Shown: piece after piece, positions 9,798 through 17,887 of the stretch
Layout: the number at the start of each line of letters is the position of its first letter
Position numbering within the stretch: the first letter of the stretch is position 1
Assembly: GCF_003382275.1 (NCBI RefSeq)
Contig: NZ_QTJX01000002.1
Span: 434,001-498,000 of the forward strand
Reading direction: 5' to 3'
Length of the DNA stretch: 64,000 bases
From: Flagellimonas nanhaiensis
GTDB taxonomy: Bacteria > Bacteroidota > Bacteroidia > Flavobacteriales > Flavobacteriaceae
Position numbers and translations under genes: made by a program
The notes under the pieces: model-generated
The model's input: the letters and a program-made list of their open reading frames with translations, nothing else
Database searches by the model: none
What the model was told of the DNA's origin: nothing

Positions 9798-9822
9798 CAT
9801 AGCCGAGACCGTTGTAAGCAGT
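9798..9822 (+). repeat. Right-end copy of cassette-boundary repeat (copy A)
   Basis: CATAGCCGAGACCGTT (9798-9813) followed by GTAAGC is repeated exactly in its first 16 bases at 10439-10454. It lies just before an orphan gene, 26 nt upstream of the 9839 start. No matching left half is seen upstream, so this copy may be truncated. Confidence 0.7.
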
Positions 9823-9838
9823 GTAAACCCAATTTTGG

Positions 9839-10255
9839 ATGACAAATAAAAAAATTTACCGATACACTAATGTTGAACTTTTGGACTTGATTAAAAATGG
9901 GCAAAACAAAACATTGGTGGAAACGGCAAAATCGGAATTGGACAAACGGAACTTAACGGATGAAGAACTAAAAGTAGTGGAATCAGAATATGTAAAGTAT
10001 TTGGAATTTAAAGAAAAACGCAAGGACGAGCCATTAACCCGAGACGAATGGATTTCTTTTTTCTTTCTGCCATTTCTCACACCGCATCCCAGTTGGAGAA
10101 AGGACCACTTTTCTGAATCGGAATTTCAGCGATTTGTAAAATACGGGTTCGACAAAAAGACAAAGCAAGCTTCCGAAGTGAAAATGCTAGGGTTTTTATT
10201 TTGGTTCGTGATAATAATCTTGGGACTTGTGGTAGCTCGATATTTAAATCTGTAA
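9839..10255 (+). CDS. Orphan small protein with C-terminal membrane helix
   Basis: I do not recognise this 138-residue protein. The N-terminal two thirds are highly charged and helical (KKIYRYTNVELLDLI…, ELDKRNLTDEELKVVE). A Trp/Phe/Pro-rich patch follows (DEWISFFFLPFLTPHPSW), then a single membrane helix near residues 115-135 (LGFLFWFVIIILGLVVA). It has no signal peptide, so a cytoplasmic domain with a tail anchor is likely. The gene sits between two copies of a boundary repeat (9798 and 10439), and its A-rich coding sequence differs from the flanking core genes, so it may be acquired DNA. Confidence 0.7.
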   Translation: MTNKKIYRYTNVELLDLIKNGQNKTLVETAKSELDKRNLTDEELKVVESEYVKYLEFKEKRKDEPLTRDEWISFFFLPFLTPHPSWRKDHFSESEFQRFVKYGFDKKTKQASEVKMLGFLFWFVIIILGLVVARYLNL

Positions 10256-10265
10256 AACTTAAAAC

Positions 10266-10460
10266 ACTGCATACAACATGGGCTATAAGTAATGCTGGCT
10301 TATGTGCTAAACCGAAGTTTCGGCTTGCTCTTCTGTTCGCAGTTTAGATATTTATGAAACAAAAATTAAAAAATATTAAAGCGGCTCGTTAACGTTCGTG
10401 CAAGATTGAAAACTACCGCTTTTCAATCCCGCACTACTCATAGCCGAGACCGTTCTAGAC
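10266..10460. repeat. Long imperfect inverted-repeat element between cassette-like genes (copy B)
   Basis: The left end GGCTATAAGTAATGC (10281-10295) pairs with the right end GCACTACTCATAGCC (10431-10445) at 13 of 15 positions, giving a hairpin with an interior of about 135 nt. Inside are two smaller perfect hairpins: CCGAA/TTCGG (10312-10323) and GATTGAAAA/TTTTCAATC (10404-10428). The outer edges TACAAC (10272-10277) and CGTTCTAG resemble recombination-site cores. It separates two orphan genes in the same orientation. An attC-like or other cassette-boundary element is my inference. Confidence 0.6.
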
Positions 10461-10475
10461 AATTAAAAAGTAATA

Positions 10476-11108
10476 ATGAAATTTAGAATAATATTTTCAC
10501 TTTTCTTGTTAACTCACATATCATCATATGGCCAATACGATTGGAAATACGGAGAACTAGTGCTGAAAAACAATGATACAATAAAAGGCTTTATACAAAT
10601 ACCCATGATTAGCAGAGGGACTCTAACTAATTCCAAAAAGATAAAGTTTAAAGAGAACCTTGAAGGAAAAATAACAAGATATGACCACACCTCTGCAAAT
10701 AAATTAATATTTAAGGACTTAAACAATGAAAATTCTCTTTTCGAATATATAAGAACTTCACCAAGCAAGGTGCAATTATTTAAGAGAATTTATACAGGTA
10801 ATAAAATTAGATTGTACGCAAGAATGGTAAGTGATGTAAGCCACTCACATCCAGATGCCAATGGCTTTGTACAGAAAACAGTGTGGCGTCCTTCTGATTT
10901 TAACGAATACTATGCACAAAGAAAGTATGAAAGAAATGCTACCGCATTAATAAAAGTAATGGGGCCATTTGTGTTTCAAAAATCTTTCAGTAAAAACGCA
11001 ATGAAATACTTTGCAGATTGCCCAGATTTAGTAGCAAAACTTAAAAATAGGACTTTAAAAGAATCTGACTTGTTAAGTATTATTCAAGAATATGATGAAT
11101 GTGAGTAA
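10476..11108 (+). CDS. Secreted orphan protein of a Bacteroidota-specific type
   Basis: This 210-residue protein has a signal peptide (MKFRIIFSLFLLTHISSYGQ). The mature chain begins YDWKYGELVLKNNDTIKGFI, a beta-rich start seen in many uncharacterised Bacteroidota exported proteins whose C-termini, as here, have a helical FADCPDLVAKL… and IIQEYDEC segment. No catalytic motif is visible. The coding sequence is distinctly A/T-rich compared with its neighbours. It lies between the copy-B and copy-C boundary repeats, so it looks like a second cargo gene of the same accessory patch. Function unknown. Confidence 0.75.
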   Translation: MKFRIIFSLFLLTHISSYGQYDWKYGELVLKNNDTIKGFIQIPMISRGTLTNSKKIKFKENLEGKITRYDHTSANKLIFKDLNNENSLFEYIRTSPSKVQLFKRIYTGNKIRLYARMVSDVSHSHPDANGFVQKTVWRPSDFNEYYAQRKYERNATALIKVMGPFVFQKSFSKNAMKYFADCPDLVAKLKNRTLKESDLLSIIQEYDECE

Positions 11109-11113
11109 AACTG

Positions 11114-11160
11114 TCTACAACAACAGCCATAATTCACCAGCCCAACAACGGTCTAGCGGG
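11114..11160. repeat. Third copy of the cassette-boundary repeat (copy C, short)
   Basis: TCTACAACAACAGCCATAAT (11114-11133) resembles the left end of copy B. ACAACGGTCT (11144-11153) is the exact reverse complement of AGACCGTTGT in copy A (9806-9815). It closes the two-gene patch directly against the next, oppositely oriented gene. Confidence 0.5.
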
Positions 11161-11161
11161 T

Positions 11162-11371
11162 TTACAGTTCTGTACCACACCAATTCAACACCCTCCCCAA
11201 ACCCTTTAAGGTTTCCACCGCACCTTGTATTTCGTGTTGGGTAAATACCTCTTCTTCCAGATAATGCAACATATAGATTAGTTCATTTAACCGCTGGATC
11301 AGTCGTTCTGGACTACCATAGGTGTCCTCGATCCAGAGATTCAATTGTGCTATTTGTCCCGATGTTAACAT
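11162..11371 (-). CDS. Small helical hypothetical protein
   Basis: This is a 69-residue open frame with an ATG at 11371 and no signal peptide or membrane segment. The composition is protein-like and amphipathic-helical (QLNLWIEDTYGSPERLIQRLNEL, then ALETL-type helices ending NWCGTEL). I do not recognise a family. It abuts repeat copy C at its 3' end and a REP-like element lies upstream. It could be a core gene into whose downstream edge the cassette patch was inserted. Confidence 0.55.
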   Translation of the reverse strand: MLTSGQIAQLNLWIEDTYGSPERLIQRLNELIYMLHYLEEEVFTQHEIQGAVETLKGLGRVLNWCGTEL

Positions 11372-11420
11372 GGGAGCAAACTACATTAAAAAACAAGGGT
11401 TTATTACTACTAATTAGTAG

Positions 11421-11500
11421 CGTCACCCTGAATTAAATTCAGGGTCGCACTTGCAGCATCTAAACCATGGGATGCCGAAACAGATTCGGCATGACTTTCA
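11421..11500. repeat. REP-like tandem palindromes
   Basis: Two adjacent perfect inverted repeats are present: ACCCTGAATT-A-AATTCAGGGT (11425-11445) and ATGCCGAA-N5-TTCGGCAT (11472-11492). Each is framed by GTCA-type ends (CGTCACCCTG…, GCATGAC). A degenerate third start, TCACCCTGAACC, appears near 11546. This arrangement is typical of dispersed intergenic repeats in flavobacterial genomes. Confidence 0.7.
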
Positions 11501-11609
11501 CTCAATTTCCAACAAGCAATTTAATCAACTTCACCTGTGGCACCATCACCCTGAACCTTTTTGGTAACAAGTTGGGGCTTTAATCGTCTCCCTACCAAAC
11601 CTTAGCGTC

Positions 11610-12212
11610 ATGTCAACACAAAAATTTCTTTGGACGGGTTGGGCTGCGGCCCTTCTTTTTATCTTGGGCACTACCCTTTTGGGGTACCTTTTACCAGATT
11701 ACAATGCCATTTCCCAGACTGTAAGCGAAATTGGGAAAATGGGTTCGCCCTTATACCAACAGTTTCAATTGTTCAGCATAGCTGTAGGGGTACTGGTCCT
11801 CCTGTTTGCGTTGTCCCTCATTTCCTTTGCCAAACGTAACGGCTTATCCGTGGTTCCTGGCGTGCTGTTATTGTTGGGTGGAGTTGCCGAGCTGGGTCTA
11901 GCAATTTTTGCTTCGCCCCATCCACTTCATAACGTTTTTGGGCTATCGCAAACCATTCCCTACATGGCGCCACTGTTCTTTGGCATACTTTGGAAAAGCA
12001 AAATCAAAAGTTCCTTTAAAATGGTCTCGTTCTTGACCTTTGCACTGATTGTATTAGGGATATTCCTAAACCTATCACCTTTGTTTGCTCCCACACTCTA
12101 CCCCTTGGAATATTACGGTATTGTACAACGGTTCTTGCTCTTTGTATTCTACCTGTACCTAGCGTTTGTAAGCTACAATTCCATTTTCTTTCTAAGAAAG
12201 AAAACTGCTTAG
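11610..12212 (+). CDS. DUF998-family integral membrane protein
   Basis: This 200-residue, very hydrophobic protein has about six membrane helices. The first helix and loop (GWAAALLFILGTTLLGYLLPDYNAISQTVSEIG) match the start of DUF998 proteins, which have a conserved Pro-x-Tyr-x-x-x-Ser loop after helix 1. The biochemical role of this family is not established. The gene converges on glyS with 8 nt between the stop codons. The upstream region holds a REP-like element, and I see no clear promoter. Confidence 0.75.
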   Translation: MSTQKFLWTGWAAALLFILGTTLLGYLLPDYNAISQTVSEIGKMGSPLYQQFQLFSIAVGVLVLLFALSLISFAKRNGLSVVPGVLLLLGGVAELGLAIFASPHPLHNVFGLSQTIPYMAPLFFGILWKSKIKSSFKMVSFLTFALIVLGIFLNLSPLFAPTLYPLEYYGIVQRFLLFVFYLYLAFVSYNSIFFLRKKTA

Positions 12213-12220
12213 AATAACGG

Positions 12221-13762
12221 TTAGATACGTTGCAGCCAGTAGCGCATATCAACTTCTTTGGAAACAATGTCCTTAACTTCTTTTAAGGCTACGCGTTGCT
12301 GCTCCATGGTGTCCCGGTGACGAATGGTCACGGTGTCATCCTCTAAAGTCTGATGGTCCACGGTAATGCAGAAAGGCGTTCCCGCAGCATCCTGTCTTCT
12401 ATAACGACGACCTACAGCATCTTTTTCATCATACACTACATTGAAGTCCCACTTAAGCTCGTCCACCAATTTTTGGGCCACTTCTGGAAGGCCATCACGT
12501 TTAAGCAAGGGTAATACGGCCGCTTTGTTGGGTGCCAGTACCGCTGGAATCTTCAGTACGGTTCTGGTGGTGCCGTTCTCGAGTTCCTCTTCTTGCAGGG
12601 AATTGGAGAATACGGCCAGGAACATACGATCCAGACCAATGGAAGTTTCCAACACGTAAGGCACATAGCTCTTGTTCTCCTCTGGATCGAAATATTGTAG
12701 TTTTTTGCCTGAATATTCCTCATGGCTCCCCAAATCAAAGTCTGTTCGGGAGTGGATTCCCTCGAGTTCCTTGAACCCAAAGGGAAATTTGAATTCAATA
12801 TCGGCCGCTGCATCCGCGTAGTGGGCCAGTTTTTCATGGTCATGGAAGCGATAATTGTCCTCTCCCATACCCAAAGAAAGGTGCCAGTTCATCCGCTTTT
12901 CCTTCCACTTTTCGTACCACTCCTGTTGCGTTCCCGGTTTGATGAAAAACTGCATTTCCATCTGCTCAAACTCCCGCATACGGAAGATGAACTGACGGGC
13001 TACAATCTCATTTCGGAATGCTTTCCCGGTTTGAGCGATTCCAAAAGGAATCTTCATCCGACCCGTTTTTTGTACGTTCAAAAAGTTAACAAAAATCCCC
13101 TGTGCGGTCTCAGGCCTCAAGTAAAGATCCATAGCAGAATCTGCGGAGGCACCCAATTTGGTCCCGAACATGAGGTTGAATTGTTTTACATCAGTCCAAT
13201 TTTTAGAACCGGATAATGGACAGGCAATTTCCAACTCTTCAATCAAAGCCTTTACGTCGGCCAAATCTTCATTTTCTAAAGATTTGCCCAGCCGCTTGAG
13301 GATACCATCTGCCTTAGCCTGATAATCCAGCACGCGTTGGTTGGTCTCCAAAAACTGTTTTTTATCAAAACTGTCCCCGAAGCGTTTGGCGGCCTTCTTT
13401 ACTTCTTTGTCAATCTTGGCCTCGATCTTGGCCACGTGGTCTTCGACCAAAACATCGGCACGGTATCTTTTTTTGGAATCTTTGTTGTCTATCAAGGGGT
13501 CGTTAAAGGCATCTACGTGTCCAGAGGCCTTCCAGGTGGTGGGATGCATAAAAATGGCCGCATCTATGCCCACAATATTGTCATTGAGCTGCACCATGGC
13601 CTGCCACCAGTACTCCCGAATGTTCTTTTTTAGCTCTACACCGTTTTGACCATAATCATAAACTGCACTGAGCCCATCATAAATCTCACTGGATTGGAAC
13701 ACATACCCATACTCCTTGGCATGGGAGATTACCTTCTTAAAAACGTCTTCTTGATTTGCCAT
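12221..13762 (-). CDS. glyS: Glycyl-tRNA synthetase, class II single-chain type
   Basis: This 513-residue enzyme charges tRNA-Gly with glycine using ATP in the cytoplasm. Class II motifs are visible: motif 1 region near ENQRVLDYQ…; the RPETAQGIF segment near residue 217; motif 2 around GKAFRNEIVARQFIFRMREFEQMEMQ; and motif 3 as SIGLDRMFLAVF near residue 390. The C-terminal anticodon-binding domain begins PAVLAPNKAAVLPLLK. Length and architecture fit the alpha-2 form shared by many Gram-positives, Bacteroidota and eukaryotes, not the alpha/beta form. A -7-like box ends 5 nt before the ATG, so the mRNA may have almost no leader. Confidence 0.96.
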   Translation of the reverse strand: MANQEDVFKKVISHAKEYGYVFQSSEIYDGLSAVYDYGQNGVELKKNIREYWWQAMVQLNDNIVGIDAAIFMHPTTWKASGHVDAFNDPLIDNKDSKKRYRADVLVEDHVAKIEAKIDKEVKKAAKRFGDSFDKKQFLETNQRVLDYQAKADGILKRLGKSLENEDLADVKALIEELEIACPLSGSKNWTDVKQFNLMFGTKLGASADSAMDLYLRPETAQGIFVNFLNVQKTGRMKIPFGIAQTGKAFRNEIVARQFIFRMREFEQMEMQFFIKPGTQQEWYEKWKEKRMNWHLSLGMGEDNYRFHDHEKLAHYADAAADIEFKFPFGFKELEGIHSRTDFDLGSHEEYSGKKLQYFDPEENKSYVPYVLETSIGLDRMFLAVFSNSLQEEELENGTTRTVLKIPAVLAPNKAAVLPLLKRDGLPEVAQKLVDELKWDFNVVYDEKDAVGRRYRRQDAAGTPFCITVDHQTLEDDTVTIRHRDTMEQQRVALKEVKDIVSKEVDMRYWLQRI

Positions 13763-13766
13763 GCGG

Positions 13767-13774
13767 CAAAAATA
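13767..13774 (-). promoter_or_regulatory. Bacteroidota -7 box immediately upstream of glyS
   Basis: On the minus strand this reads TATTTTTG, a full match to TAnnTTTG, ending 5 nt before the ATG. No clear TTTG is seen at -33 distance. If used, the transcript would be leaderless or nearly so. Confidence 0.5.
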
Positions 13775-13798
13775 GAATATTACCCTAAAAGAAATAAG

Positions 13799-14695
13799 CT
13801 ATTTCAACTGAAATTCAGTGGACGCCAAGAGTCTTTCGTCCTCAAAAACGTTAAGGGTATAAATTCCCTCAGCAAGGGATGCTTCGGGTACGGTAATGGC
13901 ATCACAGACACTGATCTCTTTCCCTGTGTAAACAATCTCTACTTTTTTACTGTAGGTATTGCCACTTACCGAGATGGTGTTAGCGTTATCCTCTATCACC
14001 TTCATATTAGGGTCCAAAAACTGTAAGTACAGAATTTTAACATCCCCGCGTTCATTGGAGTCACTCAAAATTGTAACACACCCCCTTAGTTTTTCAATTG
14101 TGGAAGCTTTGTTGGTCTTTATGGGCCGCCCCGCCCTTAACCGGAATCCGCTACCTTCGGCATCTTGTAGTTTAAGGTAGCTTTTTATACGTAATTCCCT
14201 TGTAAGCTCCTTGTTGGTCTCCCGTAACAATGATTCTGTCTGCTCCAAAGAACTGGCTTTCCCCCTAAGGTCTTCCAGTTGTTTGCGTGTTTCTTCATAT
14301 CTGCTGGCCAACAAACTGTTGTTGTATCGCAAAAAGTTGTTCTTGAGCTTAAGGCTATCAAACCTAACCTCCAATTTGCGTAGTTCTTTTCTTGTCTCCT
14401 TAAGTTTGGTAATGCTGAAGTTCAATCTTCCTACCGAATCCAAAAGTTGTTCTACCCTAAAGCGCGAAGTCTGTAATTCGATGTCGTTTACCTCGTTAAG
14501 TCCTGACAAGCGATCCACTTCGGCCTTCATAAGGGTAAGATCCTTGACCAAAAGGGATTTTTCCTGTTCTAAAAAGAGCATTTGGTTTTTGGATTGGGCG
14601 TAGCTGTAGTAAAAGGCAATCAATATCCCCACAATCACCGCAACAAGTGCAGCAAAAATAATCTTGTAGTTGAAATTGTTATCTTGGGGGTTCAT
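13799..14695 (-). CDS. Membrane-anchored coiled-coil protein
   Basis: This 298-residue protein has a short cytoplasmic start and one membrane helix (about residues 10-31, IIFAALVAVIVGILIAFYYS). A long heptad-rich coiled coil follows (about residues 35-170, many Leu/Glu/Lys/Arg). A compact beta-rich C-terminal domain of about 110 residues ends in VFEDERLLASTEFQLK. I know no function for this flavobacterial architecture. The coiled coil probably spans the periplasm. It lies upstream of glyS on the same strand (36 nt gap) and is divergent from the ComF gene. Confidence 0.75.
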   Translation of the reverse strand: MNPQDNNFNYKIIFAALVAVIVGILIAFYYSYAQSKNQMLFLEQEKSLLVKDLTLMKAEVDRLSGLNEVNDIELQTSRFRVEQLLDSVGRLNFSITKLKETRKELRKLEVRFDSLKLKNNFLRYNNSLLASRYEETRKQLEDLRGKASSLEQTESLLRETNKELTRELRIKSYLKLQDAEGSGFRLRAGRPIKTNKASTIEKLRGCVTILSDSNERGDVKILYLQFLDPNMKVIEDNANTISVSGNTYSKKVEIVYTGKEISVCDAITVPEASLAEGIYTLNVFEDERLLASTEFQLK

Positions 14696-14730
14696 GGGTA
14701 ACAGACTACTAACGCGTAAAATAAGATTTG

Positions 14731-15432
14731 ATGCCTAAAAGGTTGGCTAAGATAATAAACGAGATCAACACCATCCTATTGCCAAAGGTATGTTTTGGAT
14801 GTAATACCCAATTATCCAGAGGAGAACACATCCTATGTACCGTTTGTCGACATGATATGCCACTCACCGATCATAACTTTGACGATGAAAACGCTGCAGA
14901 CCGCATATTTTATGGAAGAATTCCTATAAAAAAGGCCGCTTCCTTTGTGTTTTTTTCAAAAAATGGGATGGTAAAGACCCTTTTGCACTGGTTAAAGTAC
15001 AAAAAACAAGAGCACATAGGTTCGTTTTTGGGCGAATGGTGTGGTGCGCTCATTGAAAAGGAAAAATCCCTAGAAACCGTTGATGTTGTGATTCCGGTTC
15101 CCTTACATTCCAAAAAACAAAAGAAAAGAGGGTACAACCAAGTGGCCCTTTTTGCCCAAAAAATAGCAGAGTCCATTAAAGCCGACTACCGTGATGATGT
15201 ATTGGTACGGACAACCAATACCAAGACCCAGACCAAAAAAGACCGGCTACTGCGATGGGAAAACACCCAAAAGGCCTTTGCCTTAAATCCCAATACCAAA
15301 ATGAGGTTTAAGCATATACTTCTAGTTGATGATGTGATTACCACGGGTGCCACCATAGAGTCTTGTGCCAAGGTCCTTTTTAAGTTGGAAAAGGTATCGG
15401 TTTCCGTGCTGAGCATTGCCATGGTTCCGTAG
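14731..15432 (+). CDS. ComF-family phosphoribosyltransferase-like protein
   Basis: This 233-residue protein opens with a four-Cys zinc-binding element (CFGC … CTVC, about residues 20-40) typical of ComF/GntX proteins. The C-terminal phosphoribosyltransferase fold has the PRPP-binding loop HILLVDDVITTGATI (about residues 190-205) and the family stretch VPLHSKKQKKRGYNQVALFA. In competent bacteria ComF takes part in DNA uptake and interacts with the primosome; in this organism that role is inferred. I start at the ATG at 14731 and not at the TTG directly before it. Divergent from the coiled-coil gene. Confidence 0.9.
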   Translation: MPKRLAKIINEINTILLPKVCFGCNTQLSRGEHILCTVCRHDMPLTDHNFDDENAADRIFYGRIPIKKAASFVFFSKNGMVKTLLHWLKYKKQEHIGSFLGEWCGALIEKEKSLETVDVVIPVPLHSKKQKKRGYNQVALFAQKIAESIKADYRDDVLVRTTNTKTQTKKDRLLRWENTQKAFALNPNTKMRFKHILLVDDVITTGATIESCAKVLFKLEKVSVSVLSIAMVP

Positions 15433-15499
15433 GGTTAAAATTTGTGAATGAGGGCCTCAATTTTCAAATTAGTTGTTTCTTTGTCCCACATTATTTAAG

Positions 15500-17119
15500 A
15501 TGGTCCATCTAAAAAAATTGTTGAGCTTTGTCTTCCTAATTTTATTGGGACTTACGCTGTTCCAATGTGCCAACCAGGGAGGTCTCCCTTCGGGAGGGCC
15601 GAAAGATGTAACCCCTCCTGAGTTGATTAGGGCCGAACCGGACAATTTTTCCACCAATTTTAAGGCAGAAAAAATCCGCTTGTACTTTGATGAATTGATC
15701 AAGCTGCAAGATGTACAGAATCAATTGATTGTTTCCCCTCCCTTTAAAAATGCCCCAGAAATTAAACCTCTCGGTGGTGCAAGCAAGTATATTGAGATTG
15801 TCATAAAGGACACCCTAAAGGAAAATACCACCTATACCTTAAATTTTGGACAAAGCATTGTCGACAATAATGAAGGTAACCCGAACAGTTTTTTGAGCTA
15901 TGTTTTCTCCACTGGTGACTATATAGATTCTTTAACGCTTTCTGGAGCCGTGAAGGACGCCTTTAACCGGTCGGCCGATGATTTTATCAGTGTGATGCTC
16001 TATGAGCTGGATACCGCCTATACCGATTCCACCGTATATAAAAGCCCTCCTTTGTACATTGCCAATACCTTGGACAGTCTTCCAATCTTTAACCTTAAAA
16101 ATCTTAAAGAAGGTCGTTATAATTTGGTTGCGCTAAAAGATGTGAACAAAAACAATCTCTTTGACCAAGGGCAGGACAAAATCGGTTTTTTGTATGACAC
16201 TATTACGCTTCCTACAGATTCGGTCTATGTGCTGAACCTGTTCCGGGAATCTCCGGCATACCGAGTTTCGGTCCCTAGCTATGTGGCCAAAAACAGGGTT
16301 ATTTTTGGGTATCAAGGTAATCATGAAGACATTCAAATAGAGACCTTGACGGACTTGCCCGACTCTGTTCGAACTTTGGTCCTAAAGGACAGAGAAACCG
16401 ACACCTTGAACTACTGGTTGACCCCAACCGATATTGACTCGATAATATTCACGGTCAGCAATCCAAAATTAGAGGCCATTGACACTTTTACCGTCAAAAC
16501 CCGAAAATTGCCCTTGGACTCGCTGCAGCTAAGCCCTTCAAAAAGTGGAAAATTCAATTTTGGTGACTCGTTCAGTATTTTGTCCAATACGCCACTTACA
16601 GAAGTGGATACCACCAAAATAGTTTTTTTCAAGGATACCCTCATCGCTTCTTATCGACATTCCTTGGATTCCATAAACAACAAGCTGGATTTTGATTTTG
16701 ACGTGGAACCCAATCAGAGCTACTCTTTTAATTTGTTACCAGGTGCACTTACCGATTTCTTCGGAATGCAAAATGACTCCCTGGATTATAGGCTTTCGAC
16801 GGGAAGCTATGCCGATTATGGTAACCTTCGGGTAAGAATAGGAGGCTCTTTCCAATATCCAATGATAGTGCAACTGACCAACGAAAGGGGAGAAACCCAA
16901 CGGGAAATCTGGGCAGAAGAAGCTCAACTTTTTGAATTCAACAACCTAACTCCGGCAAAATATATGATTCGTGTGATTTTTGACGATAATGGAAACGGAA
17001 AATGGGATACTGGGAACTACCTAAAAAAACTGCAGCCTGAAAAAGTGAGTTATTATCCAGATGTAATTGATGTTAGGGCCAATTGGGAACTGGAACAAAA
17101 CTTTATCATTTCAGACTAA
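15500..17119 (+). CDS. Lipoprotein with Ig-like (Big_5/SbsA) domain
   Basis: This 539-residue protein has a lipoprotein signal (MVHLKKLLSFVFLILLGLTLFQC, Cys at about 23). The mature protein begins GGLPSGGPKDVTPPELIRAEP, the typical opening of Bacteroidota lipoproteins with an SbsA-type Ig-like domain (about residues 35-140, with FDELIKLQD and YTLNFGQSIVDNNEGNP). The remainder is beta-rich, with Asp-rich calcium-like loops (KDVNKNNLFDQGQD; DDNGNGKWDTGNY). An earlier in-frame ATG at 15473 only lengthens the n-region. It is probably surface anchored. Its 3' end overlaps the convergent amidase gene by 14 bp. Confidence 0.85.
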   Translation: MVHLKKLLSFVFLILLGLTLFQCANQGGLPSGGPKDVTPPELIRAEPDNFSTNFKAEKIRLYFDELIKLQDVQNQLIVSPPFKNAPEIKPLGGASKYIEIVIKDTLKENTTYTLNFGQSIVDNNEGNPNSFLSYVFSTGDYIDSLTLSGAVKDAFNRSADDFISVMLYELDTAYTDSTVYKSPPLYIANTLDSLPIFNLKNLKEGRYNLVALKDVNKNNLFDQGQDKIGFLYDTITLPTDSVYVLNLFRESPAYRVSVPSYVAKNRVIFGYQGNHEDIQIETLTDLPDSVRTLVLKDRETDTLNYWLTPTDIDSIIFTVSNPKLEAIDTFTVKTRKLPLDSLQLSPSKSGKFNFGDSFSILSNTPLTEVDTTKIVFFKDTLIASYRHSLDSINNKLDFDFDVEPNQSYSFNLLPGALTDFFGMQNDSLDYRLSTGSYADYGNLRVRIGGSFQYPMIVQLTNERGETQREIWAEEAQLFEFNNLTPAKYMIRVIFDDNGNGKWDTGNYLKKLQPEKVSYYPDVIDVRANWELEQNFIISD

Positions 17120-17879
17120 ATTCATCACGGTCTTGAAGGAACTTGAGCTTGTTCCTGTTGAAATCAATATGCTCCTTGTCCAAAACCGCATAGCATATTC
17201 CCTCTTCATTTGAGAATACCACCTGATTGCCTAAGGCATCATAAACAGCAGAATGTCCGGGATATTTATAACCCAAGGCATCTTCGCCTATACAGTTTAC
17301 CCCAACACTGTATGCCATGTTTTCTATGGCCCGTGCTTTTAATAAAGTATTCCAGGCATCAATTCTTGGTTTGGGCCAATTGGCCACATAGATCAGTGCA
17401 TCATAATCCTCCACATTTCTAGCCCATACAGGAAACCGAAGGTCATAACAAATCAAAGGGCACAACCTAAATCCTTCGTATTCAACAATCAACTTGCTGT
17501 TACCCGATGTATAAACGGCATCTTCACCTGCCAAGGTAAAAGTGTGTTTTTTGTCGTACTGCTGAAATGTACCATCTGGATGGACGAAGTACAGACGATT
17601 GTAGTTTTTTCCATTCTCTGAAAAGACGATACTCCCTACTAGCGCAACACCACAATCCGTGGCCATTTTTTGCATCCATTTCACAGTTTTAGGCCCCTCG
17701 GATTCTTTTATGTTCTGGGGAGACATGGTAAACCCTGTAGAAAACATTTCAGGCAAAACGACCATTTGGGTATCCTCCGAAAGAGAGTTAATCTTTTCGG
17801 AGAACATTTTCCGATTTGCTTCGGGGTTTTCCCAATGTAAACTGGATTGAACCAGAGCTAGTTTCAGAGTTGTGCTCAT
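17106..17879 (-). CDS. Carbon-nitrogen hydrolase, omega-amidase (YafV/Nit2) type
   Basis: This 257-residue member of the nitrilase superfamily retains the catalytic triad: Glu in MVVLPEMFSTGF (about 41), Lys in QYDKKHTFTLAGE (about 110) and Cys in LCPLICYDLRFPVWARN (about 145). Length and the CYDLRFP motif fit omega-amidases, which hydrolyse alpha-ketoglutaramate or ketosuccinamate to 2-oxoacids plus ammonia in glutamine salvage. The exact substrate is inferred from family resemblance. The ankyrin gene lies 8 nt upstream on the same strand, so the two may share a transcript. Confidence 0.88.
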   Translation of the reverse strand: MSTTLKLALVQSSLHWENPEANRKMFSEKINSLSEDTQMVVLPEMFSTGFTMSPQNIKESEGPKTVKWMQKMATDCGVALVGSIVFSENGKNYNRLYFVHPDGTFQQYDKKHTFTLAGEDAVYTSGNSKLIVEYEGFRLCPLICYDLRFPVWARNVEDYDALIYVANWPKPRIDAWNTLLKARAIENMAYSVGVNCIGEDALGYKYPGHSAVYDALGNQVVFSNEEGICYAVLDKEHIDFNRNKLKFLQDRDEFSLK

Positions 17880-17887
17880 CTATTTGT

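Noticed and set aside
17106-17119. Convergent gene-end overlaps (also 47881-47893 and 63477-63493) as signs of antisense regulation
   Set aside because: Short overlaps between convergent genes are common in compact genomes and need no special explanation.
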